64,000 nucleotides of DNA from Heracleum sosnowskyi (Eukaryota > Streptophyta > Magnoliopsida > Apiales > Apiaceae), in assembly GCA_030848705.1 (NCBI GenBank), contig CM061236.1:59291481-59355480 (forward strand), given 5' to 3'. Below the pieces are notes generated by a model. That model had not been told where the DNA came from and did not search any database. It worked only from the letters and a program-made list of their open reading frames with translations. The number at the start of each line of letters is the position of its first letter. Within the stretch, counting starts at the first letter, position 1. The position numbers were made by a program, and so were the translations under genes. Of the stretch, positions 10,901-21,611 are shown piece by piece.

Positions 10901-11501
10901 GCAGGGGTTTTATAAGCCCAGGGGTATTTTAGTAACTTCATAATTATAAAATCTGATTTGCTAATAAACAAAACCAACACAAATGCTTTTCTAAAATTCG
11001 GAATAAACTGAAGGTAATGTCTAAAAATCCAAATTTTATTTTTAAAACAAAGAATACGAATTTATAAGCTCACCCATATTTTTAAAATATTTTTGTGATC
11101 CAAATTGAATTAAATATGAATTTTCAAAGTTTTGATCACTTAAAGGACATTTAACTCATAAAATCAGTTTTAAATCCTTAAAGCCAAAAATAAATTCCTC
11201 CACTAATTTTAGAAAATACTAGAATATAACCTAAAGGTTGTGAAAAAGATTTCACAATGAAAAGAGTCTCCGATGATTTTATAAAATTCCCGGAAGGTCA
11301 AAAAGTATTGATTTTTAATAAGAAATTCACATAAAATGCATTTAAAAGCATACACAAGTATTTTAATCCATACCATTCACCAAGTAAACATCTAATCATC
11401 ACATTTTCAAATATCTACCTTTCACACAATATTCACATATCATAGAACTCAAATATTATTAAATATTAATATAGTACAAGCTTTTTTTCTGAGTCGTTAT
11501 A
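7951..11501 (-). repeat. 5' LTR of element T
   Basis: A 3,551-bp LTR that begins on the plus strand with TGTGACGCCC beside the primer binding site and ends GAGTCGTTATA. In element orientation the termini are TATAACGACTC...GGCGTCACA, so the usual 5' TG is TA; both LTRs share this. A TATA box (minus strand, about 10908-10916) and a GA-rich tract (10779-10868) mark the likely promoter and leader. A block at 8310-8329 (on the plus strand GAGCCAAATGCCCAGCAAG) is shared with the LTRs of E and D. Small reading frames inside (for example 8504-8710, 10650-10980) look fortuitous. Confidence 0.93.
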
Positions 11502-12762
11502 ATGATCCCATCATCAAGAGATTCCCAATTTTTCCTTGAACTAAGTACTTCAATTCAAAATTCATCAATGGTTTGATTTCCAGTCCAGCGGAGGAGTCAT
11601 AGTGGTCTCACTTAAAATCCACCTTTCTTACAAGCGCTGCTTGTATTTTTGTCAAAATCGCCCCATATCAAAAATTGAAAATTCACACTTATTTCCGTGT
11701 TTCATAAACACAGGAATCTCATGTTCGTTTTTTGTTTAATTTTAAAAATCTTGAATCGTTACAGATTTTATCTTGTTTAGCAGGCATGGCATGTGTGATG
11801 TATCTTATACATACATTAATACATGATTAATCTAATTAAAGCATGCATCTCATTGTATCCTACACATGCAATCATACATCAATATGTAAAGTGCAGTATG
11901 TAAACGTGCTTGGTTATGGCCTTTATCCTATATGATCCTTTCAAGCTAATGAAAGGATCAAGGTCAATCTATGGTGGAAAAACATAAATACAATTACATG
12001 TCTTCATTCTCCTTGTTCCCTTGAATGCACCTCATCTTGGATCGTCCTTCAATCTTCAAGTACAATACATTGAACAATTGAATCCAACCTATACTAATGT
12101 ACTTACATAATAAAACTCGATTTACATTCGAGGTTAAACAATTACAAGAATGAAGAAAACGACATGCAAGTCGTATTTATAAAACCAAAACCATAAACCG
12201 TTAAACTACGGGTTTTAAGGCCATAACCAGCACCATGCTCAAATACACAATTACGAACACAAAAATAATAAAGAGGGGGTCCGGGGGCGGCAGCCCCCGG
12301 GCGGGGGTCAGGGGGCGGTAGCCCCCTGGCAGGGTCCAAGGGGCGGCAGCCCCTGGCTGGGGTCAGCTTGGAAATTTTTTATTCCGGAAGACTAGTGCTA
12401 TTCAAAAATCATCGATTTCGGAATCTCAGATCATATCTTATAGTCTCTGCCGCCACTGTATCATATACAGTTCTGGAAGCATGTATCATATACATACAGA
12501 CATATCCCAGTTTGCAGATCGTGTCCAAACATGATCTGTCTCACAGTTTATATCCCTATATAAACCAGATAACATGCATAACATACAATTATCGCATATT
12601 AATCAATCATATCACTATATTAAGCATAACAGTATCATATATAAGCGATATAACATATTATAATCGATATATCTCATAACTGTATCAAGGCAGATTCATA
12701 AAACATGCATACATGCATCGAATACAGTAAACACATAACCAAATCAGCCCCTTATACACGTA
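11502..12762 (-). other. Non-coding internal region of element F
   Basis: About 1.26 kb of AT-rich sequence without a supported gene. Its only striking content is the GC-rich hairpin array at 12275-12365. The 65-codon frame at 12142-12339 on the minus strand merely translates that repeat as Pro/Ala/Gly-rich sequence. Confidence 0.55.
12275..12365. repeat. Three tandem GC-rich hairpins in F
   Basis: Three imperfect units of about 33 bp. Each contains a near-perfect inverted repeat around a four-base loop: GGGGGCGGCAGCCCCC, AGGGGGCGGTAGCCCCCT and AGGGGCGGCAGCCCCT. The flanks are strongly AT-rich. Stems of 6-7 pairs remain intact although the units have diverged. Confidence 0.85.
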
Positions 12763-12774
12763 GCTCTGATACCA
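12763..12774 (-). other. Primer binding site of element F
   Basis: The minus strand reads TGGTATCAGAGC, one base away from the LTR end at 12776. It is the same tRNA-Met type as the other elements here. Confidence 0.85.
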
Positions 12775-12775
12775 T

Positions 12776-14248
12776 TGTTGGGTTTCGGGGCAACAAACGC
12801 AGCGAAAACAGTCGTAAAACAATAATATTCCGAAACCCTAACCCTAGGATCCGTGTACAAGACATGGCTGATTATTGAGAAACGAAATCATACCTTAATC
12901 GAGCTTATAATATTCAGAAATTGGAGGTCCTTGTTGTAACCACCACGCAGCCCTTGTTCAAGATCTGCGTCACCAAAGTAGTCCACACAAACGCTTGATC
13001 GTCCAACGATCACGGAGTTGGTACTAGCCAAATAAAACCGCCCTCAAAACCTTCTCTCTCTCTGTTTCTAGCCTCTCTAATATGCAGAGCTGCTAGGGTT
13101 TTTCTGAAAAACGAATTTTCAACCTAACCTAAAACAATACATCATAATGTATTTATCTGAAAAGAGAATTTTGGGCCTTGCTTAATCTGATTGGGCTTCC
13201 AAAACCCAATCTGATTATTAGTATTATTATTATATTCGAATTATTAATTAATCAAGTCCTACTTAATTAATCCAATAATTCAATAATAATAATAATAATA
13301 ATTCAATTAAATTCGAAATTTAATTAATGCTCCGTTTAAAACGTTCTTTATGTTTAACCCTTTAGGTTATTATTACGTTGGCAATAATTTTAATATCTCA
13401 TAATAAAATTATAAACAATGAGCGGCATCTAGTAATACATCATTGCTACCCAAGTAATAATAATAATTGGTGATCCAATTAAACCTTTCGTGACTAATGT
13501 TTCCGTGTAATATAATCCCTTTAACCAAATATTATAGATTAAACTCGAGGCATGTTATTAGTCATCCTCTTCAACATTTAATCTAGGTTTCCTTGATCAA
13601 TGAGTAGACTATTAAAACAAATCAATATTTGAGCATGACCATGCATTTTCATAGTCTCACTCAATCAAGAGGCCAATAATATCTCTCCTAATAATAGGAG
13701 GGTTAAATCCTATATCTATCATTCATATTTCTCATACGACTCATAATATACCTGATGTCCACTTTTATCATCACCCGGTCAAAGCTAACTTTTAATGTAA
13801 TCAAAGTATATTAATCCTCGTATAGAAATATAATGATCTCAAGTCTAAGGATCATTACACCATTATCACTGTGAGCTATTCTAATGACTTTATTACCATG
13901 TAGAATATCACTGTGGGTCAATCCGGTGCCATGTAGAATATTACATGCACCTATGTTCTTGACTTTAGTATCACTATACCTATGACCAATGAGATGTGGT
14001 CATTTAGTCAACGATCATACTAATCTTTATGCATCATAATTGTCCCAATTCGTAATGCTTAATTAGGGATATTTTAGGAATATAAAGACTATTCTTATAA
14101 TCTCATTTTTAATTCACATACTTAAAGATATAGAATACGTGTTCGTTATTCCAAGGACATTTATTACTCTAACATTAATATCGCAGTAAATAAAGACATA
14201 ATAATTGTTGTTGAATAATCAATAGAACATAATTATTATTAAATAACA
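12776..14248 (-). repeat. 5' LTR of element F (right end approximate)
   Basis: About 1.47 kb, beginning TGTTGGGTTTCGG on the plus strand next to the primer binding site. It includes an AT-rich (AAT)n run near 13,285 and no coding frame. It ends at an AACA at 14229 or at 14248; beyond about 14,250 the sequence is coding DNA of Sirevirus A. Without the partner LTR the length cannot be verified. Confidence 0.6.
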
Positions 14249-17200
14249 AAATAGTGTTTCCCAGAAGTACAATTGTATTGTCTCTAGGGCACTAATACTA
14301 ACAAGAGCTTGCATAGCTGCTCTTTCTGACTCCTCAGCCTTAGCTTCAGCAAAATTTGGGTGACCAGCCCAAATACAAATTTCTTGTCCATTTCTGTAGA
14401 CAATTGCTCTTTGTTTCCTTATCTCAGGATCATTTCTCTCCTTGCATTTGATGATAAGCTGTCCTAGAACTTTGAGCTCATCTGGATAAGGTGAAGGATA
14501 AAAAGTTCTTGCAATGTTCTTGCCCTTTGGTTTAGTAGGAGATTTTGGAGATAAGCTTCTTTGAAGTGTAGCTTGTACCACCTCCCTAGTGCATGAAGTT
14601 TGTCCCTTTTCTTTCCTTGGACCTTGAGTAACTCCATGTAGAAGGGTCTTTACTTTATAGAAAGAATTGGTCTGTGGCTCCCATTCCGTTGATGCTAAAA
14701 CCATGGCATTCGTTGATGGTGTTGTAGAAGTAGCTTGATCCGTTGATGGATTAGTATTCTTTGCAATTCCAGCTATCTTCTTGATTCTTGCATCTATGTT
14801 AGACCAATGGTCTTTTATCTGTTCAGCAAGTGTTAGCCTCATAGATGCTTGTTGAATCAGGTCAATGCCATCCAATTTATCCTTTCCTGACTCCCCCATA
14901 GCTAGTGGCTCCTTTGGCAGGGAAATGGCTGGGACCATAACCTTTGTGATTTGAATGTCTAGCTCCTTAGATTTCTCCCCCTTTTTGTTATCATCAAGAG
15001 AGATGACAGGGAGTCCTTGAGCTGCCACTAGCTGGGCTAAAAGTTGGGTTTGATTCTCATGTTCCCTTTGCATTTGAGATAAAGTAGCTTCCACCTTGTC
15101 CACTCTAGAAGAGAGAGTCTTCAAGGAGGTAGCCACCTCAGGTTCCTTAGAGAAAAACCTGTTCATCTTGGACACAGTGAGAAGAGGGAGCTTTTCATCA
15201 AGCCTCCTATCAGAAGCATCTTTCAGGTTCCCAATAGAATCCTTGATTTCTCTTGCTTCATTCCTAGTCTGCAACATCTGTAGCCTTTGAATTTCCAGAG
15301 AATCCATGATGGCTTTGTAGAATTTCTTGTCATTGACACTTGCAGACTCATGAGCCAGATAGGCCTCATTATACTGCCTAGTAATTGCAGTATCCAAGTT
15401 GATTCTTCCATACATATCTTGAGAAAGCCAGTTTGGTGTAGGAGGGACCACAGAAGTCCCAGTCTGTGAAGTGATGGCCACCTATAGATTGTCACCAAAA
15501 CTGTCATCATCAGAAAAATCAAACTCACCACTTGCTGCAGCTCCTGGAGACAAATTGGTCAAGGCATCCTTTGCTCTTTGCATAGATGCAGTTGTATGAA
15601 TGAGGTTGAGTGACCTTTCTGCCTCCACATTGCCTTGCTGAGCCATAACTTGATAGGCTGGCACAGGATGAGTAAAGGTTTCAGGATCCAGGGAAATACT
15701 ATCCAGAGTTTGTTGATAATGCTCTTGGAAAGTAAGTTCCCTTTCACCCTCATGAACCTCCATTAACTCACTTGCAATGGCTGCTTCCTCCCTTGTGGCT
15801 CCTGTAGTCCCTTCTCTCTCTCCACTATATTCTTGCATCATGGGCTCCCCATGGCTCACACCTCTCACACCCTCACCTTCACCTACTAAGGTGGAACCCT
15901 CAGCCTCTCCTTTTGCCTGACTGGAAGAAATAGTCAGCCTCTCACTCTCAACCTCTCCTTTTGCCTGGCTGCAAGCCAGCCTCTCAGATTCACTCCCTCT
16001 CAATCCTAGAAGTGTTTCAACTACCACTAGATCATATGCACTAGTTATAGAGACAACTTGATTTTCAATAAGAGGTGCAGAATGAACTATCAACGGTATG
16101 GTAGTTTGAACTGTCAACGGTATGGATACCGTTGATGGAGAAACACTTGTCAACGAAAGAGGCTATTTCGTTGATGAAGTCAAGAAAGCACTTTGAGAAA
16201 GTGAAATTACAGTAGAATCTGTGGTGATTGATTTTAGAGATGGGTCCACAGATCCTATTGTAGTTTCAGAAAAAGATGATTGATGGCCCAACAAATCACT
16301 TAACAAGTGATGACCACCAATGTCAGAGTGGGGCTTCTCCAAGAAAAGAGTTGGAGAATCAGGAATAGATGAATGGATCATATCCACATCTAATGACTGA
16401 GTTGGAGAATTTTGTGGATTAGGTTCAAGATTGATGTTTAGAGAATGGGACTGTAACCCCAGAGTAATGATAGGGGTTACATCAAACTGAATTTGAGAAA
16501 CTGGAAGTGTTGCTTCCAGTGTGTGTGCACCCTGTGAAACCTGGGATTTTTGTTTCACTCTCCTTTGGTATTGGGAAATTGTAGACTGTGGGCTTGAAGT
16601 GTCCCTTACTGTGACGCCCTCCAAACCCGGGGTACAGATTTGAGGAGTCATCCGACCAACGGAATACTCTTTAACACATGCATAATATATATAAAGACAC
16701 AAATACCCCTTGACCAAGACCGCATCCAGATTATGGCAATGAACACAAACTACTACAATCTTTTATTAATACAATACCAGTTTTATCAGAGTTATTACAT
16801 CACAACTAAAGTTCAAATCTAGACATCTAATCTAGAAAAGCAAAACGACAACTACCCTGCCAATGACAATGACTCGAGGGGCTCTCCTGGCTGCTGGTGA
16901 ACTATCGGTCACGCTATGTTGACTCATACTCTCGCTTTACTGGAATAGGGTTAGAAAACAACAAGCAAGAGTGAGCCAAAATTGCTCAGCAAACATCAAT
17001 GAATCATTTCTATCACAGTTGTAAGGATATGAATTTATGATATCAGAATCAAAAATATTTAGCTAACACATGCTTTGTATTAATAACAATTGAAGAAAAA
17101 GAATTAGAATTTGGCTTATACATTTTATTCAAATCAAAGGTTGTGCTGCTGGCCAGCCACGCATCAACCCCGGACTAGCTCACAGCATAGTCCTCTACTG

Positions 17201-20200
17201 TATCCTAGGCCAAACTGGGCCTTAAGTTATTCCGACCATAAATATGGCCCGACCAATTACTGGTCCATTTTAAAAACACATGCCAAATCTATCATAGGGT
17301 ATAAACAATAACATGCTCAATAAGATAAACTCAATGTATAGTAATTGCAAAAGAGCTTCAACTGCTCAGTATCAAATGAAGATTGAGAAGGAATCATGGA
17401 ATAATTTTGATGGTACAGTGTACTCATTCAATAAAGAAATCAAGATTTGTAATCGACAATCAATGACCGTAATCAATAGTCAAGATGGAAGTCAAATAAT
17501 CAATGGTTGTCAATAATAATCAAAGGATGATAAACAATAACCAAATGGTGGTAAACAATAATCAAGTGAGTTGGAAATAAGGGTTTCTGATGCAGATCAA
17601 ATCAAAGAATCAAGAATCTCTAAGGAAATGGAATCAGTTGTCCAAATGCGGTTAAAAGATTGATAATTTGAATTGTTCTGGGGATAACGGTATTCAAGTA
17701 ATCAAGACAATAATAAATTTTATCGCAAGTAAAGGCACAGATACTTGCCTGGTCTATGCTGCTGTCGGATCGACTCTGCTCACTCTATCTTTCCCTTTCC
17801 CTTGCTCCAAGAACTCGATTCTATAATTAAACAACTCATCACAATAAGTCTAACTATTCTCGTTCTACTCTCGACACTTATTCAATCAACAATCACATTT
17901 AAACAAGTAACCGGTTACGTATCGGACGTCCGGAATGATTTACGATATTTAAAACTCAGATATTTGCCCTAGTACGGGCATATACAGACTATAAAACACA
18001 ACATACAATTAATATGAACCATATAGCACTTATAAATATTTTTAAAACATCATACGAAACTTATTTGAATTTTAGATAAGTCACGATTAATTTTTAAATC
18101 AAAACTCGGATTTTTAAATCCAATATAAACATTTGAATGCAAATAAATCAATTAATAAAATTAATTGACACTTTTTAAATGCTCAAACTATTTTTAAATA
18201 AATAAATAGGCTTGAAAATAATTAAACTGAATTTTAAATTAATTAAATCTAATTAATAAATAATTTTTAAGAATTAATTGATTAAAAGAAATAACCAATT
18301 AAATATTAATTAAAAATAATTAAAATAATTAAGTTTAATCAATTTTCGGATTTAAAATAATAAATATAATTTTCCAGAATTTTTCTGATATTAAAATATA
18401 TTTTTAAAATAAAAATATGAATTTTTAAAGTTCTTAAACTATTTTCGAATTAATTTTAAAAATAAAATTCAAAAACAGTTTTCAGAAATCGAATTAAGGT
18501 TTTGAAGATTGAAACCGGGTCAAACTTCGGGTAAACGGGTCGGGAAGAACAAATTCGGGTCACCAAGAACAACCCACCGGATTCTGGGTTTTCCAGAATC
18601 CGGCCGGTGTCCGGCGGCCGGAATTCTTCGATTCCGTCCAAACACAAACAATTCCAGAGGGCTTTTGTTCGCTTTTTCAAGACAAACAAATCCCACACAC
18701 AATCACATACGTCCCATGCCGGAATCGAGCCCAGAATTCGTTCAAAGAATTCGCCGGCGACGACTTCGGCCGGAAACCCGATCTACTTTAATTCTACATG
18801 AAACTCAAAGATTAATATACCAAAATGAAGCTTATAACTCATACAATCAAAGCCCCATATCATAACTAATGTCAGATCAACAACAAGAACGAGCGAAGTA
18901 AAAGAAAAATTCGGGTCAAAACCCGAAAATCAAACCCGGCTAAATTGAACTTAAACACGAAATTAAATCATGGATTCTTGCTAATTAGAACCCTAGGAAC
19001 ATGTTAGAAGCAACCAATTGAACGGAGAATCAACAGAATGAAAAATTTAATTCAAGAACCCTAATTTAATTCAAATATTGAAAAATTCATAATAAATCGA
19101 AAAATTACCAGATGATGATGAGGTTGGAAGATTCTGAAACTAGAGATCAAGAGCTTTGATTTGAGTACTTGAACTTTGATTTCTGAAATCAATAACACCT
19201 TGAACGAATGGATTGATTATTCAAGAACACGAAGAACACGTTTCGGGAATTTTTACTTTTTGATTATACACAATGCAGATTATGAAGGTTATAAGGTACG
19301 ATTCGTCTTTATATATTTTTGGAAAAATAATACCCCAAGGAACACTTTTGGATCGTTATAGATCCACTGGATCGTTTAAAAACCCTAATTAGGTTAAAAA
19401 TACGTTTTACGAGAAGATAATTATCTACGAGGATTGATAATTATCCAAATCAATACATATCATTAAATAACTAATGCTCAAGAATACTGGGGCTATAACA
19501 AAGGTAATATTGATTTAAAACGATATATCCGTCCCCTTAAGCAATTAGGGTTCGGAACAATTTTTCCCTTTTTGAACAAAACGAATTATTCTTGCACAAT
19601 CAAATAGGTAGGAATGAAATGATACGAATATCTCTCCCGATAATGATTCGAATACGAAAGACGAAGAGATATTAATTAATGTACGAAATTCCAATGGGGC
19701 CCTTGAATTATCAAAACGGGGCTCAGATTTGAAGAAAATTCCAAATGACGAAATATTTGAAAGGGGCTTTCGACTCACCATTTAGCACATAATCACACAA
19801 TAATTGTCATTTAATAATATTCCAATACTCCACAATAAATATTTTTATATTAAATATATCATTTAATCAAATAATAAATTCACGGATATTACACTTACCC
19901 TCTTGGAGTGTGCTCTTGGAGGAGAGCTTGTTTCAATAATTACATCCTTTTGGGAGGATGCAACTAGACTTGTGTTTAAATCCATATTACTCATTGTGAC
20001 TTGTTGGGAAGACACAATGGGGCTTGGTTGGGAAACACTCACCTCTCCCACCTTATTCTTAGGGTTTCTTTGATGTTCACCCCTTCCCTCACCTCTCACA
20101 ACACCAGAATCACTCCCCTTAGGTTGTGTAGTGGATTTTACAACAGGTGCCTTTTGAGAAGCACCTGAGGTTGGCTTGGAGGATTTCTTTGATTTTGGTT

Positions 20201-21076
20201 TTGTTGCAGGGGCAGGAGCCTGTTGGGTCACTACAGACTCCATTGCAACTAAGGTAGTTGAAGTAACAATTAGACTAACAGGGATAGAAGTGGTTACCTC
20301 AATTGTTGGCAGATACACCACTGGGACATCACCATTGTGGTTGAGTCTCAGTATGTCTGTCAAGACCCGCTTCTCTTGCACAAAGCATCAAACCTGGAAA
20401 CAGGGTTAGAGATAACCAATGGTGCTGGACTAACATGGTTAGCCAACATCATCAGAAATCTTGCATAATAGATATTTTTCTTCCTATTTGCCTTATCACC
20501 CAACTTAGCACCAATTTCATACATAAGTTGGGTGCTAAAGTTGTAATATCTATCAGTTAGGAGCATGGTAAATAGAATCAACATAGAGTTAGTTAATGCA
20601 TCAAAGTTACTGATTTTACCAGAAAAGACCTTAATGAACGCATCAGCTAAATAACTATATTCCCTAACCAAACCTCTCCTAATTATCTTACCCAAATTAT
20701 CAGTAGGCAAAGAGTAGTTTATGGAATTTAGCATGTTAATCATTTCAGTATATGTAGGCAAAGCAGAGCAGTTATTTTCAGGAAGGTGTAGACATGCTTG
20801 CAATACATCAGAATTGACTATGTACTCATTACCTTGAATGGTTAATTGCAAAGTGCAATTGGCTCCACTATACTCACATGAGGTCCAAATCTCCTCAATT
20901 ATCTCATTGTAGAGTGGAGTTGAGTGAAACATTGCGTAGCTCAGTTTGCAATTCGTCATGAAATCCATCATCTTGAAAAAGATTATGTTCGGGCTTTCCT
21001 TGACAACAAAAGGGATGGAGTTGTTGTTCTCATAGATGAACCCTCCAGCTGACATGAGTTTGACTATTGGTGCCAT
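14249..21076 (-). pseudogene. 3' ORF of Sirevirus A, broken and interrupted by solo LTR E
   Basis: It starts at the ATG at 21076 in a good plant context (CAACAATGGC). The first ~230 codons hold a domain also seen in the 3' ORFs of B and C (a hydrophobic strand, then a Leu/Val-Arg-Glu helix, an Asn-Phe-Asp-Ala turn and a Tyr-Ala-Arg-Phe motif near 20,460). A frameshift lies near 20,378. The frame then passes through a Ser/Pro/Lys-rich linker, is cut at 19894 by E, and resumes in register at 16609. Two amber stops follow (16163, 15482). The C-terminal part (15481-14250) is coiled-coil-rich. CGTTGA motifs occur at 14,686-14,745 and 16,086-16,170. No hydrophobic segment suggests a membrane protein, so the name envelope-like is not supported here. 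Confidence 0.75.
16605..19898 (-). mobile_element. Element E: solo LTR of a chromovirus, with 5-bp target duplication
   Basis: The LTR runs from 16610 (TGTGACGCCC) to 19893 (ATATTACA), 3,284 bp, with perfect TG...CA ends. CTTAC is duplicated on both sides (16605-16609, 19894-19898). The plus-strand left end nearly matches the LTR end of T, so it is a related Tekay-type family in the same, minus, orientation. A minus-strand TATA (TATATAAAG, about 19,307-19,315) is present. No internal region remains, as expected after LTR-LTR recombination. Short frames inside are not supported as genes. Confidence 0.94.
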
Positions 21077-21611
21077 TGTTGAGTGAGAAAAAGCTTGAAC
21101 TTTGATTTGCTTTGAGAGAGAAGAAGTAAGAAAACCTTTGGAAATTTTGAGAGCAGGTAGAAAAGAATTAAAGAAAACAAAATTTCTTAAATACTCCCCC
21201 AAAATTTCTCAAAAATTAAGTCCAATAATAAATATAAAATTACTGGATTGGCTTAAAATGTAACCGTTACAATTAAAATATTACCATGATTTATACTTAC
21301 AGGGGTGTATGCATAGATCGTGGTAAAGGACGTGCAATTTCAACGGTTCAGATTAAAAGCGCTATATCAACGAATCAGAATTGGGCGTTTAAGGACCCGT
21401 CTATTTCGTTGATAAAGCTGTGTTTCGTTGATATAAAAGAGCTATCAACGAAACACCCAGAAAAATGCTAAGACTAGCAACGGAATAAGGATTTCGTTGA
21501 CATAGTAATTTTGACTTAGAAAAAATTTTATTTTTTCCTGAGAAAATTAATTCACAGAAGAATCATAGAAAATTCCTGGCTGCTATTAACTTGCAAAAAT
21601 CTCAGAAATAA
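21077..21611 (-). promoter_or_regulatory. Spacer between pol and 3' ORF of A: motif cluster and likely internal promoter
   Basis: Non-coding. It holds six exact CGTTGA/TCAACG motifs between 21,340 and 21,500 in both orientations. Closer to the 3' ORF, on the minus strand, come an AT-rich TATA-like stretch (21,227-21,241), a second one (AGTATTTAAG, 21,187-21,196), and a CT-rich leader (21,108-21,130) ahead of the ATG at 21076. This resembles a plant core promoter and 5' leader. Promoter activity is inferred. Confidence 0.5.

Larger units (their letters stand above)
1..11501 (-). mobile_element. Element T: near-complete Tekay-type chromovirus (Ty3/gypsy LTR retrotransposon)
   Basis: Two direct repeats flank a gag-pol reading frame on the minus strand. 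The right repeat (7951-11501) is the 5' LTR and the left one (1-2183, cut by the window edge) is the 3' LTR. A primer binding site adjoins the 5' LTR and a purine tract adjoins the 3' LTR, as expected. Over the roughly 2,183 comparable positions I find six substitutions, all transitions, and one 2-bp difference in an AT run, so the insertion is recent. The pol order RT, RNase H, integrase, C-terminal chromodomain places it among chromoviruses, and the RT and integrase wording is Tekay/Del-like. It lies inside or next to element F. The left target duplication is outside the window. Confidence 0.93.
11502..14248 (-). mobile_element. Element F: partial non-autonomous LTR retrotransposon (LARD-like)
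   Basis: A primer binding site at 12763-12774 adjoins a long LTR-like segment beginning TGTTGGGTTTCGG on the plus strand, so the element lies on the minus strand with its 5' LTR on the right. The internal region between T and the primer site (11502-12762) has no protein-coding frame of note. Large LTRs with a non-coding interior fit LARD or TR-GAG-type elements. F interrupts the 3' ORF of Sirevirus A, and T appears to lie within F, since the other LTR of F is not in the window. The exact right end (14229 or 14248, both ending AACA) is uncertain. Confidence 0.65.

Noticed and set aside
12830..12848. Telomere-like AACCCTAACCCTA
   Set aside because: Only about two units, inside the F LTR; no extended array, so interstitial telomere sequence is not supported.
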